Below, in pieces: positions 7,972-16,765 of a stretch of DNA of 64,000 nt (position 1 is the first letter of the stretch; the number at the start of each line of letters is the position of its first letter). Position numbers and translations under genes: made by a program. A model generated the notes under the pieces. That model ran no database searches. It worked only from the letters and a program-made list of their open reading frames with translations, and was not told the origin of the DNA. Location of the stretch: contig URPK01000002.1 of the NCBI GenBank assembly GCA_900549715.1, forward strand, positions 124,001-188,000, given 5' to 3'. Origin of the DNA: an uncultured Collinsella sp. (GTDB taxonomy: Bacteria > Actinomycetota > Coriobacteriia > Coriobacteriales > Coriobacteriaceae).

Positions 7972-9228
7972 CTAGCCAATTTGCTGGCAGTTTTTGCACT
8001 CTCGTGAAGCGCCACGCCTCTGGGCCTCCTGAATAGAGATCTGCGAATAGCCCTTTGCGTCCTTGCCAACGGTACGGCACTTATGCGTATGGTAAACATC
8101 GCTACCGTTCTTATACCAAACTAGGCCGTAGCCCGGAATCCACTTGCCGTCCTCGCCGACATAATAGGAGCCGACCCAGGCGTTCGTAGCCATAGCGCCG
8201 GAAGACTGGAGATAGTAGTCGCCGACCCAGGCGTCGTGGGCCATAGCGCCGGAACCGTTAAAGTAGTACCAGGCGCCGTCAATCTGACGCCAGCCGGTGG
8301 CCATGGCACCGGCGTTGTCGAACCAGTACCAGACTCCACCAATGTTGACCCAAGAGTTAAAGGCCATAGCGCCCGAACCTCCGAGCCAATACCACGTGCC
8401 GCCATTGCTGAGCCAGCCGGTTACCATGGCGCCCGAACCACTCGCATAGTACCAAGAGCCACCTGCCAAGAACCAGCCGGTAGCCATCGCGCCGGAATCG
8501 CCAAACCAGTACCAGGAGCCACCCAGGCTGCGCCAGCCGTTAGCAACCATGGCGCCCGAGCCATCGAGGTAGAACCACGTACCGCCGATATTGAGCCAGC
8601 CAGTGACCATCGCACCGGAAGCGTTGGCGTAGTACCACGTCCCCGAAACGTTGATCCAATCGGTCAGCATGACACCATACTCGTCGAAATAATACCAAGT
8701 TCCAACGATATTATGCCAACCGGTCAGCAGTTCGCCACTGAAGGTCGCATAGAACCACTTTCCATAGATGGAGTCATAGAGCCAGCCGCTATGCTGCATG
8801 CGGCCATCGGCGTTGGCACCAGGGGTGTTCAGGAAGTAGTTCTTGCCGTCAATCTGAACTCGGCCGTATGCCATATCATGGCTTTCGGGGTAGAAGTAAT
8901 ACTTGTCCCCACCGATAGACTGCCAGCCCGACACCGCGATCCCATCAGCGCCAAAATAGTACCAGACAGCTTCGTATTCGTTATGCCACTGGTTCGTGAC
9001 CATGGCGCCAGTTTCGGGATCGAAATAGCGAAGGTTGCCGTCCTCGCACCGAACGAGTCCAGTCTTCGGACGACCGTCGGAACACCATTCCGTAATCGGT
9101 CCACCGCCTCCGCCACCGCCAGCAATATCAGCAAATGAGGGCGCCGGGGCAACCGTCATGCAGGCAGCGGCAAATGCAACAACTCCCAGCACTGTTAGTC
9201 CGCGCCATCTTTCTCGAAGGTTTTTCAT
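7972..9228 (-). CDS. Secreted choline-binding-type repeat protein with C-terminal Ada-like zinc knuckle
   Basis: The 418-residue protein has a signal peptide, a Gly-rich linker and about seventeen aromatic repeats (GWLNIGGTWFYLDGSGAMV type) over residues ~55-365. Unlike its neighbours it has no obvious hydrolase. It ends in a ~45-residue segment with YHTHKCRTVG and then RECKNCQQ, a His/Cys...CxxC arrangement like the Ada metal-binding domain found at the end of some secreted nucleases. This suggests a structural Zn site or a DNA/metal-binding tail. A good AAAGGA site precedes the ATG. It may serve as an adhesin or scaffold on the phosphocholine-bearing wall; function is not known. Confidence 0.75.
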   Translation of the reverse strand: MKNLRERWRGLTVLGVVAFAAACMTVAPAPSFADIAGGGGGGGPITEWCSDGRPKTGLVRCEDGNLRYFDPETGAMVTNQWHNEYEAVWYYFGADGIAVSGWQSIGGDKYYFYPESHDMAYGRVQIDGKNYFLNTPGANADGRMQHSGWLYDSIYGKWFYATFSGELLTGWHNIVGTWYYFDEYGVMLTDWINVSGTWYYANASGAMVTGWLNIGGTWFYLDGSGAMVANGWRSLGGSWYWFGDSGAMATGWFLAGGSWYYASGSGAMVTGWLSNGGTWYWLGGSGAMAFNSWVNIGGVWYWFDNAGAMATGWRQIDGAWYYFNGSGAMAHDAWVGDYYLQSSGAMATNAWVGSYYVGEDGKWIPGYGLVWYKNGSDVYHTHKCRTVGKDAKGYSQISIQEAQRRGASRECKNCQQIG

Positions 9229-9535
9229 ACGACATCCTTTCTCCGAGATTTAAGGCTCTCTTAAGTTATTTTTAAACTATCAATTCAGTATTTCAACGGG
9301 AAATCAATAAAAGGTGTCTTTGTGGCTACAATTTAAATATAAGCCTTCACGCCTTTGCCGTTTCGTCAATGAGCTTCTAAGACAAACTGAGCACATGAGC
9401 GAACTGATTAATAAAGTCACAAAATACAAACCTTGGTCATCAATCACATCTACCGCGGGCCGATAACGCCCGCCTCATGTGCTGCGATATAATCAATCTC
9501 ACTAAATACCAAATCAGCAAGCCGAAGGAGCCAAC
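9229..9535. other. Divergent intergenic region
   Basis: No gene is seen in these 307 bp between two divergent genes. The region is AT-rich. It holds a GCGGGC/GCCCGC inverted repeat (9455-9473) and a consensus TATAAT at 9488-9493 directed at the DUF4869 gene. Confidence 0.6.
9488..9493 (+). promoter_or_regulatory. Consensus -10 box upstream of the DUF4869 gene
   Basis: TATAAT lies 43 bp before the GTG start; no convincing -35 is seen at 17 bp. The 6-bp inverted repeat just upstream could be an operator that replaces or covers the -35 region. Confidence 0.5.
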
Positions 9536-9985
9536 GTGCTAACAATTCACTATGGTGATATGGAAAATGTTATCTACAACACGTCGGTTTACTTCGATAA
9601 CGTCTATTCGCCCCAGTGGTTTCAAGACTCCTTTGCCCAAAGGGTCATTAAATCCATCGACAAAGGCACCGTGGTAGGCCCCAATGCAATCGATACCAAG
9701 ATTCTAGGCATCATTCCTCCCGAGAAACTATCCAGCGGCACCAAAACACTGCTGCTTATGTACTTTATGCCGCAGAATATATATAACGCCTCAAATTGCG
9801 GTGATAATTGCGCCTACTGGATTCTGAGGATCGCCGCGCAAAAGGATCTAACAATCAATCTCTACCATTTAATGGATTTCGGAAACGGCAAATTCACGGC
9901 TGCCATTGCGAACACAGGCGATGTCGTTCACACGATGTTTGACCTTGTCCCCATAGCCGGAAAATGCCTAAGGGAGAACTCCTGA
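9536..9985 (+). CDS. DUF4869 family protein
   Basis: The start is a GTG with AAGGAG five bases upstream; the product is 149 residues (initiator Met then LTIHYGDMENVIYNTSVYF). The sequence matches my recollection of the DUF4869 family, including PPEKLSSGTKTLLLM and the NASNCGDNCAYWI segment with two close cysteines. No catalytic motif, signal peptide or membrane segment is visible. Its stop overlaps the start of the following P-loop gene (TGATG), so the two form a coupled unit. The pair is clearly less GC-rich than the flanking glycosyltransferase cluster, suggesting transfer. Function is unknown; the constant partnership implied by the overlap suggests it works with the ATPase. Confidence 0.75.
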   Translation: MLTIHYGDMENVIYNTSVYFDNVYSPQWFQDSFAQRVIKSIDKGTVVGPNAIDTKILGIIPPEKLSSGTKTLLLMYFMPQNIYNASNCGDNCAYWILRIAAQKDLTINLYHLMDFGNGKFTAAIANTGDVVHTMFDLVPIAGKCLRENS

Positions 9986-10962
9986 TGCGCGGATCATACA
10001 AGGTAATTATTCAAAATAACCGGGTTCAGTTTAAACTGACCATCAATAGAAATCTGACTATCATCCAAGGTAACAGTGCTACAGGCAAGACAACTCTGCT
10101 TGATATGGTGGCAGCTCACGAAGAGCTTGGGGCACAAAGCGGCGTAACAGTAAGTTGCAAAGTGCCCTGTAAAACAATATCTGGAAAATATTGGCGCAGA
10201 GATCTCCAAGAGATTTCCAGCAGTATTGTTTTTATTGATGAGGGCAATACTTTTGTTCGATCAAGAGAATTTGCCCATGAAGCAAAACGTAGCTCAAACT
10301 ACTACGTAATCGTCGCCAGAGAGTCACTGCGCCAACTGCCCTATAGCGTTGATGAAATCTACGGTCTTAAGAACACCAACCGAACCACAACGAAGTATCC
10401 CGTTTACTCTCGTGTCTACACCTCTACATATCGTATTTACGGTGATACTGAATTTAGAGGCGAGAGGCCCGAGCTTGTCATCGTCGAGGACACAAATTCG
10501 GGCTACGAATTCTTCAGTTTGCTATGCAAAAAGAGCAGCATTAAGTGCATCAGCGCGGGAGGAAAATCAAATATTTGCAACTGCATTATGGACGCACCGG
10601 AAAACGACATCCTCGTGATTGCCGACGGCGCCGCCTTTGGACCAGAAATTGCGGAAGCAGCTGCTCTATTGCGCCGAAAGAACATCAAGCTATTCCTACC
10701 GGAATCGTTTGAATGGCTCGTGTTGAAGTCGGGATTATTCAACAGCAAACACATTAAGGACATGCTGCTTAACCCCGCTGAATATATCGAAAGCTCAAAG
10801 TTCTTTAGCTGGGAGAACTTCTTTACTGCAGAACTCATCGAATGCTCACGAGACACACGTTTTCGATATGACAAGAGCTGCTTGAACGAGGAGTACCTGA
10901 ACCCCACCGCCCTTGCAGCTCTTGAGGATACTTTGCCGGATCTTGGAATTACTTCGCTCTAA
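9985..10962 (+). CDS. P-loop NTPase with TOPRIM-like C-terminal region, partner of DUF4869
   Basis: The ATG at 9985 (AGGGAG eight bases upstream, overlapping the previous stop) is preferred to the in-frame ATG at 9964; the product is 325 residues. Walker A is IIQGNSATGKTTL (29-37) and Walker B SSIVFIDEG (78-86), as in ABC-type or AAA ATPases, but no ABC signature is evident. The second half has PELVIVEDTNSGYEFF (Glu/Asp 167-168) and NDILVIADGAAFG (Asp 212), reminiscent of TOPRIM metal sites in OLD-family nucleases, though the usual DxD is not intact. It could be a nucleotide-dependent nuclease or a signalling ATPase. Its 3' end overlaps the convergent glycosyltransferase gene by 4 bp. Confidence 0.65.
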   Translation: MRGSYKVIIQNNRVQFKLTINRNLTIIQGNSATGKTTLLDMVAAHEELGAQSGVTVSCKVPCKTISGKYWRRDLQEISSSIVFIDEGNTFVRSREFAHEAKRSSNYYVIVARESLRQLPYSVDEIYGLKNTNRTTTKYPVYSRVYTSTYRIYGDTEFRGERPELVIVEDTNSGYEFFSLLCKKSSIKCISAGGKSNICNCIMDAPENDILVIADGAAFGPEIAEAAALLRRKNIKLFLPESFEWLVLKSGLFNSKHIKDMLLNPAEYIESSKFFSWENFFTAELIECSRDTRFRYDKSCLNEEYLNPTALAALEDTLPDLGITSL

Positions 10963-13445
10963 AGCGAGAAGTACTCACTGTCGAGAGATAGGTTCGGCCC
11001 GAGCCATGGATCACCGTTGAGGAAGAACTCAGGCCAGCGCTGCATGAACAGAGCTTGCTCGCGCTTCCAGCGGCGCAGCTTTTCCTCGTTGGCCTCTTCC
11101 CTGCCGCGCGAGGTGAACTCGTAGTGGTACAGCTCGGCATAAGGCGTAAAGATAGTACGGTAGCCAGCCTCCCATACGCGTAGACAAAAATCTGCATCGT
11201 TAAATCCGACGGCGAATTCCTCGTTATAGCCGCCGACCTGCTCAAACACATCGCGACGGACCATCTGGCAGGCGCCCGTTACGGCACTAAAGTTGCCCGG
11301 GCGCACAGCACGGGCAAGATAGCCCTCGCGCTTTGCCGAGAAGTCCTGGTTGGCATGGGCAAGTGCGCCACGCACGCCAACTAAAATGCCGGCATGCTGC
11401 ACCATATGATCGGCAAAATAGAGTTTGGCGCCCACCACGCCCGCATCGGGACGCTGCAGATAGCCCATCATCTCTTCGATAAAGTCAGGGCTTATGACCT
11501 CGGTATCGTTGTTGAGCAGCAGCAGGTAATCGCCCTTGGCATGCTCAACGCCAAAGTTGATGATCTGGGAGTAATTGAACTCGCCCGGCCAGTACACAAC
11601 GCGCGCCATGCCCTTGCCTTCGGATGCTGCAGCCACGCGCTCTGGCAGGGTTTCGTAATACGCAAACGTCTCCGGGGCTTCGCTGTTGTTCTCCACCAAA
11701 ACTATCTCGTAATTGGCATACGTGACCTTCTGAGCGATCGACATCACGCAGACATCGAGCGTCTCGACGTGGTCCTTGGTGGGAATCACAATGCTCACCA
11801 GCGGCGCAGGCTCCGGTAGTGCATAGCGTATGCGATAGACAAACGGCGTCTCGGCATCCTCGACCGTTCCGCGAACGTCCAGCGAGTCAAGGTGGCGCTG
11901 CAGCGCAAGGCGCCCGGCCTCGATGGCATACGGTTTGCTATCGGCAGAACCATCGGCGGTCGATCCCGGATGCACGCGCCAGTGATACAGCACGTGCGCG
12001 ACATGCTCAAACCGCGCGCCCGCCGCAAGGCAGCGAAGCGTAAGATCGTAATCCTGGGCGCCCGCGACGTCTTCCGGCGACATGCCAATACGGTCGATGA
12101 GTGCCTTCTCCACCATCAGAAAATGCGTCACGCAGTTATGGCTATAGAGCAGGTCGACGTTGAGCTGCGTCTTAAAGACCGGCTGACCCCACTCCCCCGT
12201 TTTCTGGAACATGTCCTCGTCGCAGAATAGGACCTGAGGACGCTCGTCCTCGTCCTCCTTGTTCAGCGCGGCGACATAGTGGAACAACGCATCCGGCTCC
12301 AAGATGTCGTCGTGGTCCAAGAATGCGATGTAGTCGCCTGTCGCTTGCTCGATACCTGCGTTGGTGTTGAGCACAATGCCGCCGTTGCCGGGAAGCTCGA
12401 TGCGACGGATGCGCTCGTCGTTGGCGTCCGCCGCAAGGTCGGCCACCGCATCCCATTCGGGTGAGGCGTCCATCAGCTGCAATTCCCAGTTGTCATAGCT
12501 CTGGGCTAGCACCGAACCCAGCAGCTCGCGCAGGTAGACCCGATCACTCTTGTAGCACGGCACCACAATGCTCACGAGCGGCCTATAGGCAAAGGCCGCC
12601 GAAGCGACACGCTGGCACGCTAAATCGCCCGGCTTTGCGCGATGCTGCTCAAACCAACGTCGATAAGCCGCGTCGTCTGCACGCGCGTCCTTCATGCGGT
12701 TCCAGCTGTCGTCGACCATGCCGTTGTACAGGCGACCATCCATAGCGCAAAAACCACTCTGAATCTGCTCCGTGGGATCGCTCACAATCGCGACAAAATC
12801 TCGTATATCCCGAGGCATCTCTACGCTCAGATACGTTTTATTGACGCGGCAACCGTTGCGCTGCGGCACATCGACCTGCGACTCAAACACATGCACGGTG
12901 GCATCAATCGCATTCATGTGCGTATCGAGAATCTGGAGCTCAGGTGCGCACTGGGGGTCTCCCGCCCAGGTAACCTCATAGCGCCACACCGCGCCGGCGT
13001 CTGCCGGCAAATAGCGAATGGCATCGATCTCGTAGCGGCCGCAGTGTTCGCCACGCTGCGCATCGCGGATAAGCGCACACAGCGCAGGCTTTGCTTTGTA
13101 GTTAATCTTGGATTCCAGCTTGGCCACGCGGCTATCGAGGCGAATGGAGCCCAACCTTTGGCCACCGGATGCAAAAACGGCATCCATCGACGAGCCATCC
13201 AAAAACGGAAGCACCAAGACGGCGAGCTCGCGCTCGTAATCGGAAACGGAAGGGCAAAGCGCCAGCACGCGGCCATGATCGACCGGGAGCACCAGCGACG
13301 GCACGCAAGAACCGCTCGTCGTCGCATGGGCAAACGCTTGAGAACCCTCCCGCTCAATAAGCGCGGCGACATCCTGACCGGCAAAACGAAGCAACACAAA
13401 CAGACGGCCCTGACTGCGGCAAAGTGCCAAACGCTTGATACTCAT
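10959..13445 (-). CDS. Large bifunctional GT2 glycosyltransferase
   Basis: The 828-residue cytoplasmic protein has an N-terminal ~275-residue region of unclear fold and then two GT-A glycosyltransferase domains. The first starts PLVSIVVPCYKSDRVYL with acceptor-site motif AFLDHDD; the second starts PLVSIVIPTKDHVETLD and has LLLNNDTEV. This double arrangement is known in rhamnan/O-antigen-type synthases that add two sugars in turn. The ATG abuts the stop of the upstream GT2 gene with no gap, and it is the last gene of a five-gene minus-strand operon (17869 to 10959). It probably extends an envelope polysaccharide; sugar specificity cannot be read from sequence. Confidence 0.88.
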   Translation of the reverse strand: MSIKRLALCRSQGRLFVLLRFAGQDVAALIEREGSQAFAHATTSGSCVPSLVLPVDHGRVLALCPSVSDYERELAVLVLPFLDGSSMDAVFASGGQRLGSIRLDSRVAKLESKINYKAKPALCALIRDAQRGEHCGRYEIDAIRYLPADAGAVWRYEVTWAGDPQCAPELQILDTHMNAIDATVHVFESQVDVPQRNGCRVNKTYLSVEMPRDIRDFVAIVSDPTEQIQSGFCAMDGRLYNGMVDDSWNRMKDARADDAAYRRWFEQHRAKPGDLACQRVASAAFAYRPLVSIVVPCYKSDRVYLRELLGSVLAQSYDNWELQLMDASPEWDAVADLAADANDERIRRIELPGNGGIVLNTNAGIEQATGDYIAFLDHDDILEPDALFHYVAALNKEDEDERPQVLFCDEDMFQKTGEWGQPVFKTQLNVDLLYSHNCVTHFLMVEKALIDRIGMSPEDVAGAQDYDLTLRCLAAGARFEHVAHVLYHWRVHPGSTADGSADSKPYAIEAGRLALQRHLDSLDVRGTVEDAETPFVYRIRYALPEPAPLVSIVIPTKDHVETLDVCVMSIAQKVTYANYEIVLVENNSEAPETFAYYETLPERVAAASEGKGMARVVYWPGEFNYSQIINFGVEHAKGDYLLLLNNDTEVISPDFIEEMMGYLQRPDAGVVGAKLYFADHMVQHAGILVGVRGALAHANQDFSAKREGYLARAVRPGNFSAVTGACQMVRRDVFEQVGGYNEEFAVGFNDADFCLRVWEAGYRTIFTPYAELYHYEFTSRGREEANEEKLRRWKREQALFMQRWPEFFLNGDPWLGPNLSLDSEYFSL

Positions 13446-14513
13446 CTATACTTCTCGCTTTCCCAGGGCGTTCGCTACCATGCGTTTGCAGGCACCCAGG
13501 CGCCCAAACCTCAAGACGTCGTAATCGAACATGAGCTTTTTGCACCCACGGGCATTGGGGGCCTTGCTGGTAAGCGCCACACGCACCATAGCAGCAACAG
13601 AAGGAGCGCATTGTACGAGCGCATCATCGCTGCCCACGGCAGAACCGGCAAGTGCCGTGGCAACGGCAGCAAACACCTTGCCGCAGTCCGAACCCAGCAA
13701 CCTGAGCGCATCGTACAGCACCAGGTCGCAGAGGAAGTACGCCAGGTCATCGGCATGCTGAGCATCGAGACCGTCGCGCTGCCAGTCAGCCAGCACCGCG
13801 GAGTAAATCTTCACGTGCTCCAGCAGACGCGTCTCGTCGTCATAGCGCATGGTGTCCATAAGTGAGCCCTTGCGCGCCACGCGGTAGTCATACAGCTTGT
13901 TCGAAATAAGCGCGCTCTTGCGCGAGCGACCGTACACGGCAAAATCGAAGACCTGGTCCTCGCCATACTTAACGGTTTCGTCGAACACGATCCCGTTGCC
14001 CAACAAAAACTCACGTTTGCAGGCGGTGCGCCATGCAAAGGGGCGAGACGCTTCCTTAAACAGCAGGCCAGAGCTATAGCCTTCAAACGACACATCGCGC
14101 GGGCTCAGCACATAGTTAAGCCACGGATACCCCGCCTCCAGCGGATACGGGTTCGCGCCAAAGGTCAAAACATCGCAGTCCTCGCGCTCAAAGGCATCGA
14201 CGATCACGCGGCATGCATCGGGCGTAAAGCGGTCGTCGGAATCCAAAAACGCAACGATAGGCGCCGTGGACGCGGCGATGCCTGCATTACGCGCGCTCGA
14301 CAGACCGCCGTTCTCCTTATCAACCAGCCTAAGGCGCGCGTCCTTTTCGCAATAGGCAGCCGCAATATCGCGCGAACCGTCCGGCGAGCCATCGTTGACC
14401 AGCACGCCTTCCCAATCGGGCATGTCCTGCGCAAGCAGGGAGTCCAGGCACCAGGCCAGGCACTCCTCCACTTTGTAGATGGGAACGACAACGGAAATCT
14501 TGGGGGTAGCCAT
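13446..14513 (-). CDS. GT2 glycosyltransferase (type B, copy 1)
   Basis: The ATG at 14513 is nine bases from an AGGAG site and is preferred to GTG 14519. The 355-residue product has the N-terminal GT-A nucleotide-sugar domain (KISVVVPIYKVEECL, LVNDGSPDGS, AFLDSDDRFTPD) and a C-terminal helical part with YGEDQVFDF, common in EpsH/WcaA-like transferases. It is most like the gene at 15719-16759, and both follow a type C gene, showing a duplicated B-C pair. It sits 12 bp behind 14526-15644. The role is inferred to be addition of one sugar in the local surface glycan. Confidence 0.85.
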   Translation of the reverse strand: MATPKISVVVPIYKVEECLAWCLDSLLAQDMPDWEGVLVNDGSPDGSRDIAAAYCEKDARLRLVDKENGGLSSARNAGIAASTAPIVAFLDSDDRFTPDACRVIVDAFEREDCDVLTFGANPYPLEAGYPWLNYVLSPRDVSFEGYSSGLLFKEASRPFAWRTACKREFLLGNGIVFDETVKYGEDQVFDFAVYGRSRKSALISNKLYDYRVARKGSLMDTMRYDDETRLLEHVKIYSAVLADWQRDGLDAQHADDLAYFLCDLVLYDALRLLGSDCGKVFAAVATALAGSAVGSDDALVQCAPSVAAMVRVALTSKAPNARGCKKLMFDYDVLRFGRLGACKRMVANALGKREV

Positions 14514-14525
14514 AATCACTCGCTC

Positions 14526-15644
14526 CTACTGTGCCGCCGGCACGTCATCGGGATGCGGATTGTCTCCATAGGCACGCTGGTACGTCAGCACACGCCATAC
14601 CAGCGGCAGCCCACCAATCCTAAAGTAATGCTTAAACGTGTTCAGCTTGCCGGGCTTCTTAAAATCAAAACGCGAATCCATGTAGGCGCGGGGCGATTTA
14701 ATCATCAACCGTAGGTCGGTCTCGCCACGCGGATCAAACAGCGACAGGTCAAAGCGACCGGCATCCCAATCGGCCTTGAGCTCGGGTGAAGCCTTCTCCC
14801 AAAACCGCTCGCGCAACTCATCGACCAGGCGCTCATCATTCCAACGGTACGTATCGACCTTCATGCGCATTAAAATGCCCTGGAGCTGAGCCTTGAGCTC
14901 GGGACGCTCGTCCAAAAAACGTTGCATCTCGGCATATTCGTCGCACACGCAAAACACCTTGTTGGGCGAATTAACGGAGCTCTTCTCGTTATCCTGGCGA
15001 TAGCACAAAATGGGGTCCGCAATAAACGCGGCACGCTCGGCGCAAGCCCAAACCTTAAAGTTAAAGCCTGCGTCCTGATACGAGGCACCCGGCGTGGGAA
15101 GGAACCGAATCTGATTGTCGTTGAGAAACTCGCGCCGATAGATAGCCGACCAAATGGAAGGTTTGCGGTAGAAGATGCCCGGGCGATCGACGGGGCGATA
15201 TGCGGCGCCCGTCATATGCTCGTCGATGATCCCAAACAGCTCACGGCGCTCGCGGGGCGTGGACCAATACAGGTAAAAGTCGCCCTTTACCACATCGGCA
15301 TGCTCAACATCGGCCTTGGCGACCAGCTTTTGGAGCGAATCCTCAAACATATAGTCATCGGACTCAAGGATGCCCACGTACTCACCGCGCGCCATCTCCA
15401 GGCCGCGGTTCATCGAGTCGCCGTAGCCGCTGTTGGCTTTATCGATCATCTTCACACGGGGGTCTCGCTCCATGTACTCGCGGATGATGTCTGGCGAGCT
15501 ATCGGTGGAGCCGTCGTTGATACAGATGATCTCGATATCCTTGAGCGTCTGCGCCACGGCGGAATCGAGGCACTCGCGCAGGTAGCGTTCGACATTGCAA
15601 ATGGGGACAAGCAGAGAAACTTTAGGGGTATCAGAGTTCTGCAA
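14526..15644 (-). CDS. GT2 glycosyltransferase (type C, copy 1), TTG start
   Basis: The start is placed at TTG 15644, five bases behind a perfect AGGAGG; longer readings run into the upstream gene and lack family similarity. The 372-residue protein begins QNSDTPKVSLLVPICNVE and has the GT-A motifs CINDGSTDSSPDII and GILESDDYMFED. The segment KPSIWSAIYRREFL and PTPGASYQD is shared almost word for word with the gene at 16766-17869, its paralogue. A C-terminal amphipathic tail may touch the membrane. It is a mid-operon gene for surface polysaccharide synthesis; donor and acceptor are unknown. Confidence 0.87.
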   Translation of the reverse strand: MQNSDTPKVSLLVPICNVERYLRECLDSAVAQTLKDIEIICINDGSTDSSPDIIREYMERDPRVKMIDKANSGYGDSMNRGLEMARGEYVGILESDDYMFEDSLQKLVAKADVEHADVVKGDFYLYWSTPRERRELFGIIDEHMTGAAYRPVDRPGIFYRKPSIWSAIYRREFLNDNQIRFLPTPGASYQDAGFNFKVWACAERAAFIADPILCYRQDNEKSSVNSPNKVFCVCDEYAEMQRFLDERPELKAQLQGILMRMKVDTYRWNDERLVDELRERFWEKASPELKADWDAGRFDLSLFDPRGETDLRLMIKSPRAYMDSRFDFKKPGKLNTFKHYFRIGGLPLVWRVLTYQRAYGDNPHPDDVPAAQ

Positions 15645-15718
15645 GAGAACCTCCTGTTGGATAGCGTGTAACAGGGTTATTTTAGCAGCCGAGTTGCGGC
15701 GGGCGGCAGCGCTTGGAA

Positions 15719-16759
15719 TTAGATAAAGCGCTCCAGGCAGGCTTTGAGACCGCGAGTCGAAAGATAGAACAGCGTGGCGTCTGCCATCGAAACGCCCGAG
15801 GTCGCCGCAACGAGCTTGTGGGCAACACGGCAAACGGCGCCCTTAGCAGGCATATCCGCCCACTCCGTTCCCAAAAACGTCGTGAGGTCCATGTTGACGC
15901 GAGCCGCCACGCGATGGAAGTCATCGGCATCCAAGCGCGCCAGGTCGAACACAATGAGGTCTAAAAACCAAGTTATCAGCTCGCCGGGACACAGGTCCAA
16001 AAGACCGTAGGCCGCCCAGTCCTCCAAGACCTCCTCGAGCATCCTCATGTGGGTGTCAAGCTTTTTGGCGCGAGCCTCGGCACTGTTGAACTCGTGCGTC
16101 GCCGATTCGCTCTCCATCACGTAGTGGTAGAACTTGTCCGGCATGACGACGGTCTTGCGGGCAAGCGCATAAGCCGCAAATTGGAAGACGACGTCCTCGC
16201 CCAAAGCCAAACCGGGGGCGAAGCGAATGCCTTCGCGATTGAGCAGCTCGCGCGAAAAAGCCGCACGACAGGCATAGGGCTGCGCATTCGAATGGAACAG
16301 CAGTTGGGGATCACGGGCGCCGAAGGTACCGGCTTTGGGGCTCATGAGTTGCTGGACGCGTTTGGGGGCAGCATCGGCAGGTTCACAGACGCCGCCAAAA
16401 ACGGCGGCCTCGGCATCTGCAGACTCCATGGCATGCAGCACGCGCTCGACCGTCTGGGCATCGATGTAATCGTCGGCATCCACAAAAAAGACGGTCTCGC
16501 CCTCGGCGGCATCGATACCGGCATTTCGAGCACACGAGACGCCCGCGTTTTCCTGGTCAATCACCAGTACGCGATCGTCGGCCTGCGCGACCTGGCGCAA
16601 CACGTTCAACGAATCATCAGTCGAACCGTCGTTGACACACACAACCTGAATCGAGCGCTCGGACTGGGCCAGCAGCGAATCGAGGCATCGCTGAATGGAG
16701 CGCGCAGAGTTGTAAACGGGGACGACAATGGTAGCTTTAGGGCACGAGGCCTCTCCCAT
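15719..16759 (-). CDS. GT2 glycosyltransferase (type B, copy 2)
   Basis: The 346-residue protein starts MGEASCPKATIVVPVYNSA and carries VCVNDGSTDDSLNVL and FFVDADDYIDAQ, the donor-binding parts of a GT2 domain, then LGEDVVFQFAAYALARK as in its paralogue at 13446-14513. It begins 6 bp after the stop of the type C gene upstream. A 74-bp gap separates it from the next gene, the largest in this operon, which is where the two duplicated B-C units meet. Confidence 0.85.
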   Translation of the reverse strand: MGEASCPKATIVVPVYNSARSIQRCLDSLLAQSERSIQVVCVNDGSTDDSLNVLRQVAQADDRVLVIDQENAGVSCARNAGIDAAEGETVFFVDADDYIDAQTVERVLHAMESADAEAAVFGGVCEPADAAPKRVQQLMSPKAGTFGARDPQLLFHSNAQPYACRAAFSRELLNREGIRFAPGLALGEDVVFQFAAYALARKTVVMPDKFYHYVMESESATHEFNSAEARAKKLDTHMRMLEEVLEDWAAYGLLDLCPGELITWFLDLIVFDLARLDADDFHRVAARVNMDLTTFLGTEWADMPAKGAVCRVAHKLVAATSGVSMADATLFYLSTRGLKACLERFI

Positions 16760-16765
16760 GCCGAC

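Noticed and set aside
9964..9985. In-frame ATG at 9964 as start of the P-loop protein
   Set aside because: It lies within the DUF4869 gene without a ribosome site, whereas ATG 9985 has AGGGAG at proper spacing and overlaps the stop codon.
12642..13865. 407-codon plus-strand frame opposite the GT2 genes
   Set aside because: It spans the junction of two well-supported minus-strand glycosyltransferase genes and has no family features.
15645..15833. N-terminal extension of the type C glycosyltransferase up to 15833
   Set aside because: It would overlap the neighbouring GT2 gene and has no similarity to the paralogue; TTG 15644 with AGGAGG fits the family start.
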